Shown here piece after piece: positions 1-6,437 of a stretch of 12,775 nt of DNA (position 1 is its first letter; every line of letters starts with the position of its first letter). This stretch comes from Bacteroidota bacterium (lineage in GTDB: Bacteria; Bacteroidota; Bacteroidia; Chitinophagales; Chitinophagaceae), in assembly GCA_023426425.1 (NCBI GenBank), contig JAFAAT010000294.1:1-12775 (forward strand). The letters are read 5' to 3'. The notes beneath the pieces were generated by a model that saw only the letters and a list, made by a program, of their open reading frames with translations, ran no database searches and was not told the origin of the DNA. The position numbers and the translations under genes were made by a program.

Positions 1-1550
1 TAGGTGGCGCCTTTTGGTATTCCCCATCCATACCAAAGCAGAGGAAGGTGTGTGTCGTAGGGGTGCCAGGTGCCATGAGTGGTGCCAGTTGTTCCATAGC
101 CATTATAATACCCCGGATGGAAAATGACCTGCAGGTCGCCGCTTCTCAGGCGGTGGTAGCCATTTATTATCATCTCCCTGATGTGCCTGGGAACTGCTGC
201 ATTGCCTACTTCGTCCATATCTACGACATAGGCTACAAGCGGATGTTTTTCCAACGCTTTCCTAAGTTGTTTTCTAAGCAATGCTTCATCGGCACCCACT
301 TCAGCTATTGCTGTCTGGTTCAAATAGATTTGGTAGTTCTCAACTGATTCTATCAGATCTGCGCTGTTTAGCTTCGTATTGGGGAAAAACGTGAGGGCTT
401 CATCGGCAGCTTCAGTCACCATGGCTCGGAACTGCCGGTCTTCGATATTGCCTGCGGGAATGCCAATCTCCTGCAGGTAACCCGCGTTGTGAGCTCCGCC
501 ATGATCAGCAGTCAGGAAGAACAGGTAGTTGCCCTTGCCCAGGTGACGGTCAAGGTATTGCAGAAAGCTGGCGAGCTCTTTATCCAGTCTGAGATACATA
601 TCTTCAGTCTCCATTGCGTCGGGGCCAAACTGGTGACCAATATAGTCTGTGCTGGAGAGGCTGATGCAGAGAAAGTCTGTCTCTGGGCCTTTTCCAAGAG
701 CTGCTCCGTGCAGTGCTGCCTTAGCTGCTTCCAGGGTGATTGTGTTTCCCGAAGGCATCCGTCTAAGTAAGCCATAGCCCTTGCGCTTTTCAGGGTTGTG
801 AGGGAAAACGGGCTGCTGCTCACCTTTAAATGCTCCTTCCCAGGGGTTATTATCTGGCAGGCTTTGCTTGTAGCTGTTCTTGTCGTAAAGCATAGTCCAG
901 GGCTGAGTGATCAGGGAGTCGGAGAGCCGGCGCTGGTTGAAAGCAACTAACCAGTCCGGAAGTTGTGAACCATAATAATTGCTTGTGATGAAATTGCCAG
1001 TGCTGTCATCATACCAATAAGCCTTGCCCAGATGCCCAGCTGGTATAATTCTGCCGCGATCTTTCATAGCGATACCTATCACTTTCGAACGGGAGCGGGT
1101 TGCGAGCATCAGTTCGTCTGTAATTGTAGAGGAGAGAAGATTCCTTGGGCTCATTCTACCAGCCGACCAGCTGCCACCAATGGGAGTAGCTACTGTGTCC
1201 TCCGTGCAGTAGCAATGAATGCCTGTAGGGTTGTCAATCCAATCGTTTCCGGCGATACCATGAACTGATGGCACGGTTCCGGTATAGATGCAGGCATGGC
1301 CGGGGCCGGTGTAGGAAGGGAGATAGTTAATGTATGCCTGTTCGCACTTAAAGCCCTGGTTTAGTAAACGTTTGAAACCATTGCTGCCATACCTGTCATA
1401 GTACCTATATAAGTAGTCCCAGCGCATCTGATCAACTACCAGGCCGACTACCAGTTTAGGCCTTTGGGGCTGGCCGGATTGGGCATTGACAGTGAAGGTG
1501 ATGGCAAGGAGGAAAGCGGTAATACACAGGAATTTGTGGGAACGTAACAT
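1..1550 (-). CDS. pafA: PafA-like alkaline phosphatase, C-terminus cut by window edge
   Basis: This encodes a secreted phosphomonoesterase of the alkaline phosphatase superfamily that releases phosphate from organic esters in the periplasm. I read 516 codons from an ATG at 1550-1548; about 30 C-terminal residues are probably missing. Residues 1-24 form a signal peptide (MLRSHK, a hydrophobic core, then VNAQ). The residues known for the Elizabethkingia PafA active site can all be placed: metal ligand D40 in VVDQMRWD, nucleophile T81 in YTGPGHA, N102 in GNDW, K163 and R165 in MKDRGR, D302/H306 in STDYIGH, D349/H350 in TADHGG, and H492 in THGTWHP. A Thr nucleophile together with the Lys/Arg pair separates PafA from PhoA (Ser) and from diesterase members. 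It is divergent from the gene at 1644, with 93 bp between. The family call is firm; substrate range is inferred from the family. Confidence 0.9.
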   Translation of the reverse strand, partial: MLRSHKFLCITAFLLAITFTVNAQSGQPQRPKLVVGLVVDQMRWDYLYRYYDRYGSNGFKRLLNQGFKCEQAYINYLPSYTGPGHACIYTGTVPSVHGIAGNDWIDNPTGIHCYCTEDTVATPIGGSWSAGRMSPRNLLSSTITDELMLATRSRSKVIGIAMKDRGRIIPAGHLGKAYWYDDSTGNFITSNYYGSQLPDWLVAFNQRRLSDSLITQPWTMLYDKNSYKQSLPDNNPWEGAFKGEQQPVFPHNPEKRKGYGLLRRMPSGNTITLEAAKAALHGAALGKGPETDFLCISLSSTDYIGHQFGPDAMETEDMYLRLDKELASFLQYLDRHLGKGNYLFFLTADHGGAHNAGYLQEIGIPAGNIEDRQFRAMVTEAADEALTFFPNTKLNSADLIESVENYQIYLNQTAIAEVGADEALLRKQLRKALEKHPLVAYVVDMDEVGNAAVPRHIREMIINGYHRLRSGDLQVIFHPGYYNGYGTTGTTHGTWHPYDTHLPLLWYGWGIPKGAT

Positions 1551-1598
1551 AGTTTGCAAAAATGCACATAAGAAAGATTATCAGTGCTCTATTTTTTT

Positions 1599-1607
1599 AT
1601 AATTTCG
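1599..1607 (+). promoter_or_regulatory. Candidate -7 promoter element (TAATTTCG)
   Basis: TAATTTCG at 1600-1607 matches the Bacteroidota -7 consensus TAnnTTTG with one mismatch. It is about 37 bp before the ATG at 1644. The following bases (CGC) are shared with the element before the gene at 2975. I see no clear -33 TTTG at the expected distance, so the call rests on the -7 half only. Confidence 0.4.
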
Positions 1608-1643
1608 CGCCATATTTTTAGATAAACCAAGAACCAGTAGTGT

Positions 1644-2900
1644 ATGGATCTATTTGCCAAATTTGAATCGAAACTAGGACCAATAGGAGATTATGCAGAA
1701 AAAGCCCCGGGCTACTTTGCTTTTCCGAAACTGGAGGGGGACATCGGCAACCGAATGATGTTCCAGGGAAAGGAACGTATTGTATGGAGCCTCAATAACT
1801 ACCTCGGCCTTGCCAACCATCCTGAAGTAAGGAAGGCTGATGCGGAAGCTGCTGCCAGGTGGGGACTCGCCTATCCTATGGGTGCCAGGATGATGAGTGG
1901 CAACTCGGATAATCATGACAAGCTGGAACAACAACTGGCTGAATTCGTAGGCAAAGAAGATGCTATGCTCTTCAACTACGGGTACCAGGGAATGGTCTCC
2001 GCTATCGATAGCCTTTGCAGCAGGAGGGATGTGATTGTGTACGATGCTGAGTCTCATGCATGTATCATAGATGGCTTAAGAATGCACCCCGGACATAGAT
2101 ATGTCTTCAAGCACAATGACGTGGAAGACTGCGAGAAGCAACTGCAGCGCGCTACTGAAATGGCAGCCCAGACCGGTGGGGGCATTCTGGTGATCACAGA
2201 AGGTGTGTTTGGAATGAGTGGTAACCAGGGCAGGTGTTCTGAGATTGCTGCTCTTAAGAGCAAATATGAATTCCGTCTTTTTGTGGATGATGCGCACGGA
2301 TTTGGCACCATGGGTAAGACCGGTGCAGGAATCGGAGAGGAGCAAAATTGCATGGATGGTATCGACATCTATTTCTCAACGTTTGCAAAATCAATGGCAA
2401 GTATAGGAGGTTTTATCGCCGGCGACAAGCAGGTGCTTAAGTTCCTCAGGTACAACATGCGTTCTCAGGTATTTGCAAAATCTCTTCCTATGCCTATCGT
2501 GGAAGGAAACATCAAACGCCTGGAACTTCTGCGTACACGTCCCGAACTGAAAGAGCGTCTTTGGCATAATGTAAACAGGCTTCAGAACGGGCTGAAAGAA
2601 AACGGTTTTAATATAGGGACTACAAACACACCTGTCACTCCTGTGTTTATGCAGGGTGGATTGTTTGACGCTACGCAGTTGGTGTTCGATCTACGTGAGA
2701 ATTACAACATTTTCTGCTCAGTGGTAGTTTACCCTGTAATTCCAAAAGGACAGATTATTCTGCGACTGATTCCTACAGCTGCGCATACGGATGCAGATAT
2801 CGACGAGACACTTGCAGCATTCTCTGCTGTCCGTGATAAGCTGGTGAATAAAGAGTATCCGCAGGAAATGCCTACATTGAAGGCTGCTGCAGTAGTCTAA
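1644..2900 (+). CDS. PLP-dependent alpha-oxoamine synthase, serine palmitoyltransferase-like
   Basis: This is a fold-type I PLP enzyme of the alpha-oxoamine synthase family (AONS, KBL, ALAS, SPT), which condenses an amino acid with an acyl thioester and releases CO2. In 418 residues I see the N-terminal substrate loop NNYLGLANHP (51-60), the cofactor-stacking His138 in SHACIIDG, the PLP-binding DDAH (215-218), and Schiff-base Lys249 in STFAKSMAS. Full length is typical (about 400-420). In this phylum the best-fitting roles are serine palmitoyltransferase, which starts sphingolipid synthesis, or cysteate fatty acyltransferase, which starts sulfonolipid (capnine) synthesis. I cannot separate these from sequence alone. 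The absence of bio or threonine-catabolism neighbours makes biotin or KBL roles less likely. It is a single-gene unit with its own promoter and a strong terminator directly downstream. Family call very secure; substrate call moderate. Confidence 0.88.
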   Translation: MDLFAKFESKLGPIGDYAEKAPGYFAFPKLEGDIGNRMMFQGKERIVWSLNNYLGLANHPEVRKADAEAAARWGLAYPMGARMMSGNSDNHDKLEQQLAEFVGKEDAMLFNYGYQGMVSAIDSLCSRRDVIVYDAESHACIIDGLRMHPGHRYVFKHNDVEDCEKQLQRATEMAAQTGGGILVITEGVFGMSGNQGRCSEIAALKSKYEFRLFVDDAHGFGTMGKTGAGIGEEQNCMDGIDIYFSTFAKSMASIGGFIAGDKQVLKFLRYNMRSQVFAKSLPMPIVEGNIKRLELLRTRPELKERLWHNVNRLQNGLKENGFNIGTTNTPVTPVFMQGGLFDATQLVFDLRENYNIFCSVVVYPVIPKGQIILRLIPTAAHTDADIDETLAAFSAVRDKLVNKEYPQEMPTLKAAAVV

Positions 2901-2915
2901 GTAATTTTATTTTAG

Positions 2916-2946
2916 AAAGCCATCCGCAACAACACGGATGGCTTTT
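2916..2946 (+). terminator. Rho-independent terminator of the oxoamine synthase gene
   Basis: AAAGCCATCCG (2916-2926) pairs perfectly with CGGATGGCTTT (2935-2945) around an 8-nt loop. The stem ends in a short T-run. It begins 16 bases after the stop codon at 2898-2900. The promoter-like element for the next gene begins only 3 bases past the T-run. Confidence 0.9.
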
Positions 2947-2948
2947 GT

Positions 2949-2956
2949 TATTTTCG
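2949..2956 (+). promoter_or_regulatory. Candidate -7 promoter element (TATTTTCG)
   Basis: TATTTTCG fits TAnnTTTG with one mismatch and is followed by CGCG. It lies 18 bp before the ATG at 2975 and directly after the terminator T-run. Its position makes the upstream in-frame ATG at 2945 an unlikely translation start, because that would precede the inferred transcription start. Confidence 0.42.
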
Positions 2957-2974
2957 CGCGTCAATACAATAACC

Positions 2975-3847
2975 ATGAAGGTTTTTATCGCAGGTGCATC
3001 AGGACTGGTAGGCGGAAACTGCATGCAGCATTTTCAGGAGCAGGGATGGGACGTGAAGGGCTCCTATTTTAGCTTTGCCACGGAGGGCACGGTATTCTAC
3101 AACACCCTTGATCCTCATCATCCTGATAACTTCGATATTGCGGATTATAAACCTGATGTAATACTTCATTGTGGAGCTCTGACCCATGTGGACTATTGCG
3201 AGACTAATGAAGAGGAGAGTTATCGCAAGACGGTGCAAAGCACCATTAACCTCCTGGAGATCGCTAAGCAATGCGGAGCGAAGTTTGTGTACATCTCCAC
3301 TGATTATGTCTTTGACGGAAAGGATGGACCCTATGTGGAAGATGCACCTGTGAACCCTTTGAGTGTTTATGCGCGTCACAAACTGGAGGCAGAGCAACTT
3401 GCACTTCAGCAGGATAGCACGCTGGTATTAAGAGTTACCAATGTCTATGGAGATGAAATACGTGGAAAAAACTTCATCTCACGCATCATAGAACAATGCA
3501 GGAAAGGAGATAAGCTGACGCTTAAGCTTCCTTATGATCAGTATGCCACCCCTACAAATGCCTGGGATATTGCACGGGCTATGTTTCTATTGCTTCATGA
3601 CCGCAAGAAAGGCATTTACCATATTTGCGGAACAGACTTCATGAATCGCGTAGAACTGGCACTACGGGTGCTCCATTATTTTCCCAATGCAGAGTATGAT
3701 TTGATACCAGTGACCACTGAGGAGTTGAACCAACCAGCAAAGCGACCTTTGATGGGCGGTTTTCTAAAGACGAAATTCAGCAGTGAGTATCCGGATTTCC
3801 TTTTTGGGACGGTGGATAGTTACCTGACCCATGTCTTAAACAAATAG
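2975..3847 (+). CDS. SDR-family sugar-nucleotide reductase, RmlD-like
   Basis: This is an extended short-chain dehydrogenase of the RmlD (dTDP-4-dehydrorhamnose reductase)/MAT2B branch, a cytoplasmic NAD(P)H-dependent enzyme acting on nucleotide-activated sugars. In 290 residues I see the Rossmann glycine motif GASGLVGG (7-14), HCGALTHVDYCE (65-76), STDYVFDG (108-115), and the catalytic pair Y132/K136 in YARHK. All these features and the length are typical of RmlD. I chose the ATG at 2975 over an in-frame ATG at 2945 because only the former starts right at the Rossmann beta strand and lies after the promoter element. No rml or glycan cluster surrounds it, so the precise substrate is open. It could serve rhamnose or another deoxysugar for surface polysaccharide. 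The gene has no plus-strand terminator with a T-run directly after it. Confidence 0.82.
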   Translation: MKVFIAGASGLVGGNCMQHFQEQGWDVKGSYFSFATEGTVFYNTLDPHHPDNFDIADYKPDVILHCGALTHVDYCETNEEESYRKTVQSTINLLEIAKQCGAKFVYISTDYVFDGKDGPYVEDAPVNPLSVYARHKLEAEQLALQQDSTLVLRVTNVYGDEIRGKNFISRIIEQCRKGDKLTLKLPYDQYATPTNAWDIARAMFLLLHDRKKGIYHICGTDFMNRVELALRVLHYFPNAEYDLIPVTTEELNQPAKRPLMGGFLKTKFSSEYPDFLFGTVDSYLTHVLNK

Positions 3848-3872
3848 ATATTCTTCGACTATCAAGGAGGGC

Positions 3873-3904
3873 AAAAAAATCCCGATGCACGTGGTACATC
3901 GGGA
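3873..3904 (-). terminator. Minus-strand hairpin terminator with T7 tract
   Basis: Read on the minus strand, TCCCGATG (3904-3897) pairs with CATCGGGA (3887-3880) around a 9-nt loop, and seven T residues follow directly (3879-3873). On the plus strand there is no T-run after the stem, so the signal ends a leftward transcript and not the RmlD-like gene. The only candidate leftward transcript is the micro-ORF or a small RNA starting between here and hsp20. Confidence 0.75.
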
Positions 3905-3917
3905 AGGACTGTACTTA

Positions 3918-3998
3918 CTAACCCATCGTAAGCATAGCAAATATCAGAAAAAGGATTTGGAAAGAGAAATAATTTTTTTTCACATCCTTGGCAGACAT
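3918..3998 (-). CDS. Candidate hydrophobic micro-protein (26 codons)
   Basis: An ATG at 3998 opens a 26-codon frame: MSAKDV, then KKNYFSFQILFLIFAMLTMG. A GTG at 3983, preceded by AAGGA, would give a 21-residue version beginning with KKN after the initiator. The product would have a basic N-terminus followed by about 14 hydrophobic residues, like a single membrane helix or an uncleaved signal anchor. The frame ends in tandem stops (TAG TAA), and the T7 terminator stem begins about 11 bases later, so the unit is compact and complete. A weak -7-like TATCTTCC lies at 4009-4002. I recognise no family. It could be a real small membrane protein, a decayed gene start, or part of a non-coding RNA. Its 79-residue overlapping frame (3862-4101) runs through the terminator and looks spurious. 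Confidence 0.4.
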   Translation of the reverse strand: MSAKDVKKNYFSFQILFLIFAMLTMG

Positions 3999-4171
3999 GA
4001 CGGAAGATATCATACCAGTCTTCATATTGAACATCAGTGACATAGCAGGATTGTTCGAAATGAAAGACTTGCGTCAGCTTGACACCTTCTCGTGAATTCA
4101 TCTGTCATTATGACTTACAATGTCTGATGGTATTCCCTTTGCAGGCATCTGGATGTACTAAAATCAGCACA

Positions 4172-4615
4172 ATGTATTCACAGAAAACACAATTCGGGAT
4201 AATGCCCAAGGCTATAGGCGGAATAATAGAAGACATGTTCCACAATGGCTTCCAGAAAATGTTTGGCGAAGAAAACTGGAGCGACGGGACAACAGCTCCG
4301 GTAAACATATTGGAGACCGACGCTGTATTTGAAATGCACCTATATGCTCCGGGGCTTAAGAAAGAAGATTTCAAGATCAATGTCGACAGGAATATCCTGC
4401 ATGTATCTCATGAACACAAAGAGGAGCAGACAGAGAACGGTGGCAAATGGCTCCGCAAAGAGTATAGGCTGGAAACCTTCCGCAGGAGTTTTACACTCAG
4501 TGAACGGATCAACATCAATGGTATTTCCGCAAGGTACGAGGACGGCATACTTAAAGTATCCCTCCCAAAGAAAGAACCGGCACAACAAGCGGCGCAGGAA
4601 ATTAAAGTCAGCTAA
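4172..4615 (+). CDS. Hsp20/alpha-crystallin small heat-shock protein
   Basis: This is an ATP-independent cytoplasmic holdase chaperone that binds unfolding proteins as large oligomers. The 147-residue product has an N-terminal arm (1-41, including EDMFHNGFQKMFG), an alpha-crystallin domain (about 42-134) and a short tail. Diagnostic signals are PVNILETDAVFEMHLYAPGL near the domain start, the strand YRLETFRRSFTL (98-109), the family signature GILKVSLPKK (125-134), and a C-terminal IKV motif of the I-x-V type that docks neighbouring subunits. I chose the ATG at 4172. An in-frame ATG at 4079 would add 31 residues (Cys-rich, unlike the family) and lengthen it beyond the usual 140-150. A strong terminator follows. 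Heat or stress induction is expected from the family, but I see no CIRCE or other known operator. Confidence 0.93.
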   Translation: MYSQKTQFGIMPKAIGGIIEDMFHNGFQKMFGEENWSDGTTAPVNILETDAVFEMHLYAPGLKKEDFKINVDRNILHVSHEHKEEQTENGGKWLRKEYRLETFRRSFTLSERININGISARYEDGILKVSLPKKEPAQQAAQEIKVS

Positions 4616-4636
4616 TTGCTATTTGAACACAAAATT

Positions 4637-4668
4637 AGAGGTTGTTCCACCTGGGACAGCCTCTTTTC
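4637..4668 (+). terminator. Rho-independent terminator of hsp20
   Basis: AGAGGTTGTTCC (4637-4648) pairs along its full 12 bases with GGGACAGCCTCT (4653-4664), with two G-U wobbles and an ACCT tetraloop. TT and then CG follow the stem, so the T-run is short. It starts 21 bases after the hsp20 stop. Confidence 0.85.
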
Positions 4669-4689
4669 GCTTACAGAATAAGAAAAGAC

Positions 4690-4797
4690 GCCTCACAGCA
4701 TTGAGTTACACTCCTAAGGCCCGGGTGGCAGTTATCTGGTCTCTATCCGGCTGGTAACTGGCGCTAACTTGCTGATGAACCGCATAGGCGGTTTTTC
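4690..4797 (+). ncRNA. Candidate small structured RNA between two terminators
   Basis: Between the hsp20 terminator and the convergent decarboxylase lies a non-coding stretch with its own plus-strand terminator. Upstream of that terminator, CAGTTA (4729-4734) pairs with TAACTG (4755-4760). The stem extends past one G-G mismatch through 4724-4727 and 4762-4765, and an inner CTGG/CCGG pair (4736-4739 with 4747-4750) closes a 7-nt loop. Two stem-loops, the second followed by a T5 run, is common small-RNA architecture. I could not find a clear promoter, so the 5' end is a guess. It could instead be an extended hsp20 3' UTR. No Rfam family is recognised. Confidence 0.3.
4778..4795 (+). terminator. 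Second plus-strand terminator after hsp20
   Basis: AACCGC (4778-4783) pairs with GCGGTT (4788-4793) around ATAG, and the T-run spans 4792-4796. The T-run makes it directional to the plus strand. It would catch read-through from hsp20 or end the candidate small RNA before the convergent decarboxylase gene. Confidence 0.65.
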
Positions 4798-4870
4798 TCA
4801 CTTCTTTCCCCTGGGCTCTACCCCCCAACCCTCCAAATACCATCTTTTTCTCCCAAGCAAGTGCTGCAGA

Positions 4871-6283
4871 CTACTTAATGTAGCCCAGTATCTTCAACAT
4901 GCTTTGAGGTGACTGCTCTTTGGCATAAAGCCAATCCTCAAGTTCCCCGTCCTTATTGTACTCCACAACCACGTGCTTCGGCGAAGGAATCATACAGTGC
5001 TTGATGCCTCCATAGCCTGCGAGCTGATCCTGATAAGCGCCGGTATGGAAAAAGCCTATATACAGTGGCTCCGCTCCCTTTTCCTTGTCGCGCTTTGGCA
5101 GAAACACTGCATTAATGTGCTCCTCTGAAGTGTAGAAATCATGGCTATCGCAGGTGAGACCACCCAGATGCACTTCCTGGTACTCCTTATCCCATTTGTT
5201 GATGGGAAGCATCAGGAACTTCTCTCCAATGCCCCAGGTATCCGGCAGTGTAGTAATGAAGGAACTGTCAATCATGTACCAGATTTCGCGGTCGTTCTGC
5301 ATTTTCTCGCCGAGAATGCTGTAGATGACAGCGCCGCTCTCCCCAACCGTGAAGGATCCGAATTCAGTATAGATATCAGGTACAGGAACTTTGTTCTTTT
5401 TACAAACCTGCTTGATATTGCTAATGATCTCGTTGACCATGTAGTTATAATCATAATCAAATCCGAGAGAATGTTTTATTGGAAAACCCCCTCCTATGTT
5501 CAGACCGTCCAGCTCGGGGCAGATCTTCTTTAGCTGGCAGTAGAGGTTTACCACCTTATTGAGCTCACTCCAGTAGTAGATATCATCTTTGATGCCCTTG
5601 TTCATAAAGAAATGGAGCATCTTCAGCTGGAAACGATCATTGCCTTTTATCTTATCTACGTAGAACTCAAGGACGTCCCTGCTCCTGATGCCAAGACGGG
5701 AGGTATAGAAATCGAAAGTAGGCTCCTCTTCGCTCGCAATCCGGATACCGATCTTCACGGGATCCTTCGACCGGATCGACTTCTTGTAGTCATCGAATTC
5801 TGCCTTGTTGTCCAGTACGGGAATCACATTCTTGAAGCCTGCGTTGATCAACTGGGCAATATTCCTGGTGTACTGGCGCGTCTTGAAACCGTTGCAGATG
5901 ATGAAGGTGTCTTTAGTCACCTTTCTGCGCTTGTAAAGCTGCCTGATGATCTCAATATCGTAAGCAAATGAAGTCTCAATATGGACATTCTGCTTCAGGG
6001 TTTCCTCTACGATGAAAGAAAAATGCGAGCTTTTGGTGCAGTAGCAATAATAGTACTTCCCGTCATAGCGATGCTTTTTGATAGCATCGTTAAACATCTT
6101 TTTAGCCTTTGCAACCTGCTGACCAATTTTAGGTAGATAGGTAAGCTTGAACGGTGTCCCGTATTTATCTATCAGTTTTTTGAGGTCCAGCCCGTTGAAT
6201 TGGAGGTAGTTGTCTTGGATGTCGAAATCCGTCTGGGGAAAGTCAAAGGTCTGTTTTACCAGATCCGTGTAAGTATTGTTCAT
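4871..6283 (-). CDS. Arginine decarboxylase-like fold-III PLP enzyme
   Basis: The product is a cytoplasmic PLP enzyme of the alanine racemase-fold decarboxylases (ornithine/diaminopimelate/arginine decarboxylase group). It resembles the roughly 470-residue proteins called arginine decarboxylase in Bacteroidota, which would make agmatine for polyamine synthesis. In 470 residues I see Schiff-base Lys84 in YCYCTKSSHF, HIETSFAYDIE (101-111), the glycine loop GGGFP (264-268), the EFGSFTVGESG loop (307-317) where other members have EPGR, catalytic CDSHD (378-382), and GAYQ (415-418) near the C-terminus. It lacks the extra domains of the 630-660-residue SpeA type. A role on diaminopimelate or carboxynorspermidine is possible but less likely given the divergent EFGS loop. 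It is a single-gene unit with a promoter upstream; I see no terminator with a T-run on its strand. Confidence 0.85.
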   Translation of the reverse strand: MNNTYTDLVKQTFDFPQTDFDIQDNYLQFNGLDLKKLIDKYGTPFKLTYLPKIGQQVAKAKKMFNDAIKKHRYDGKYYYCYCTKSSHFSFIVEETLKQNVHIETSFAYDIEIIRQLYKRRKVTKDTFIICNGFKTRQYTRNIAQLINAGFKNVIPVLDNKAEFDDYKKSIRSKDPVKIGIRIASEEEPTFDFYTSRLGIRSRDVLEFYVDKIKGNDRFQLKMLHFFMNKGIKDDIYYWSELNKVVNLYCQLKKICPELDGLNIGGGFPIKHSLGFDYDYNYMVNEIISNIKQVCKKNKVPVPDIYTEFGSFTVGESGAVIYSILGEKMQNDREIWYMIDSSFITTLPDTWGIGEKFLMLPINKWDKEYQEVHLGGLTCDSHDFYTSEEHINAVFLPKRDKEKGAEPLYIGFFHTGAYQDQLAGYGGIKHCMIPSPKHVVVEYNKDGELEDWLYAKEQSPQSMLKILGYIK

Positions 6284-6338
6284 TAATTTTTCAGCAGTGG
6301 AAAAAAGTCAATGATAAATCCTGTTGTTTTATTATCAA

Positions 6339-6346
6339 CAAAGTTA
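6339..6346 (-). promoter_or_regulatory. Candidate -7 promoter of the decarboxylase (TAACTTTG)
   Basis: On the minus strand TAACTTTG is a perfect match to the TAnnTTTG element. It lies 56 bp before the ATG at 6283, giving a leader of roughly 50 nt. No TTG is visible at the -33 position, so only the -7 part is supported. Confidence 0.55.
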
Positions 6347-6414
6347 ATTATTTACACAGATGCGCACCGTTTTTTTTCTCTGATAAATCTCAGATTAACA
6401 GTAAGGATTTCGAC

Positions 6415-6422
6415 TATGTTTG
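6415..6422 (+). promoter_or_regulatory. Candidate -7 promoter of the EamA permease gene (TATGTTTG)
   Basis: TATGTTTG is a perfect TAnnTTTG match, 16 bp before the ATG at 6438. It implies a leader of under 10 nt, and it overlaps an in-frame TTG (6420-6422). That overlap argues against using the TTG as the start codon. Confidence 0.5.
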
Positions 6423-6437
6423 CAAAGAGATTCACAG

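Larger units (their letters stand above)
3848..4171. other. Intergenic gap between RmlD-like gene and hsp20
   Basis: This 324-bp gap carries no plus-strand gene. It holds a minus-strand hairpin terminator and a minus-strand micro-ORF, annotated separately. It also contains the 5' flank of hsp20. The plus strand has no convincing TAnnTTTG element close to the hsp20 start. Confidence 0.6.

Noticed and set aside
2945..2974. Upstream in-frame ATG giving a 300-residue RmlD-like protein
   Set aside because: The extra ten residues precede the Rossmann strand and the ATG lies in the terminator T-run, before the promoter element.
3862..4101. Minus-strand frame of 79 codons in the gap before hsp20
   Set aside because: It reads through the T7 terminator hairpin and overlaps the better-supported 26-codon frame; no family resemblance.
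4079..4171. Upstream in-frame ATG for hsp20
   Set aside because: Would add 31 Cys-containing residues unlike Hsp20 N-terminal arms and exceed the usual family length.
4329..4757. Plus-strand frame of 142 codons overlapping hsp20 and its terminator
   Set aside because: Out of frame with hsp20, runs through the 12-bp terminator, and its translation is basic and low in complexity with no domain.
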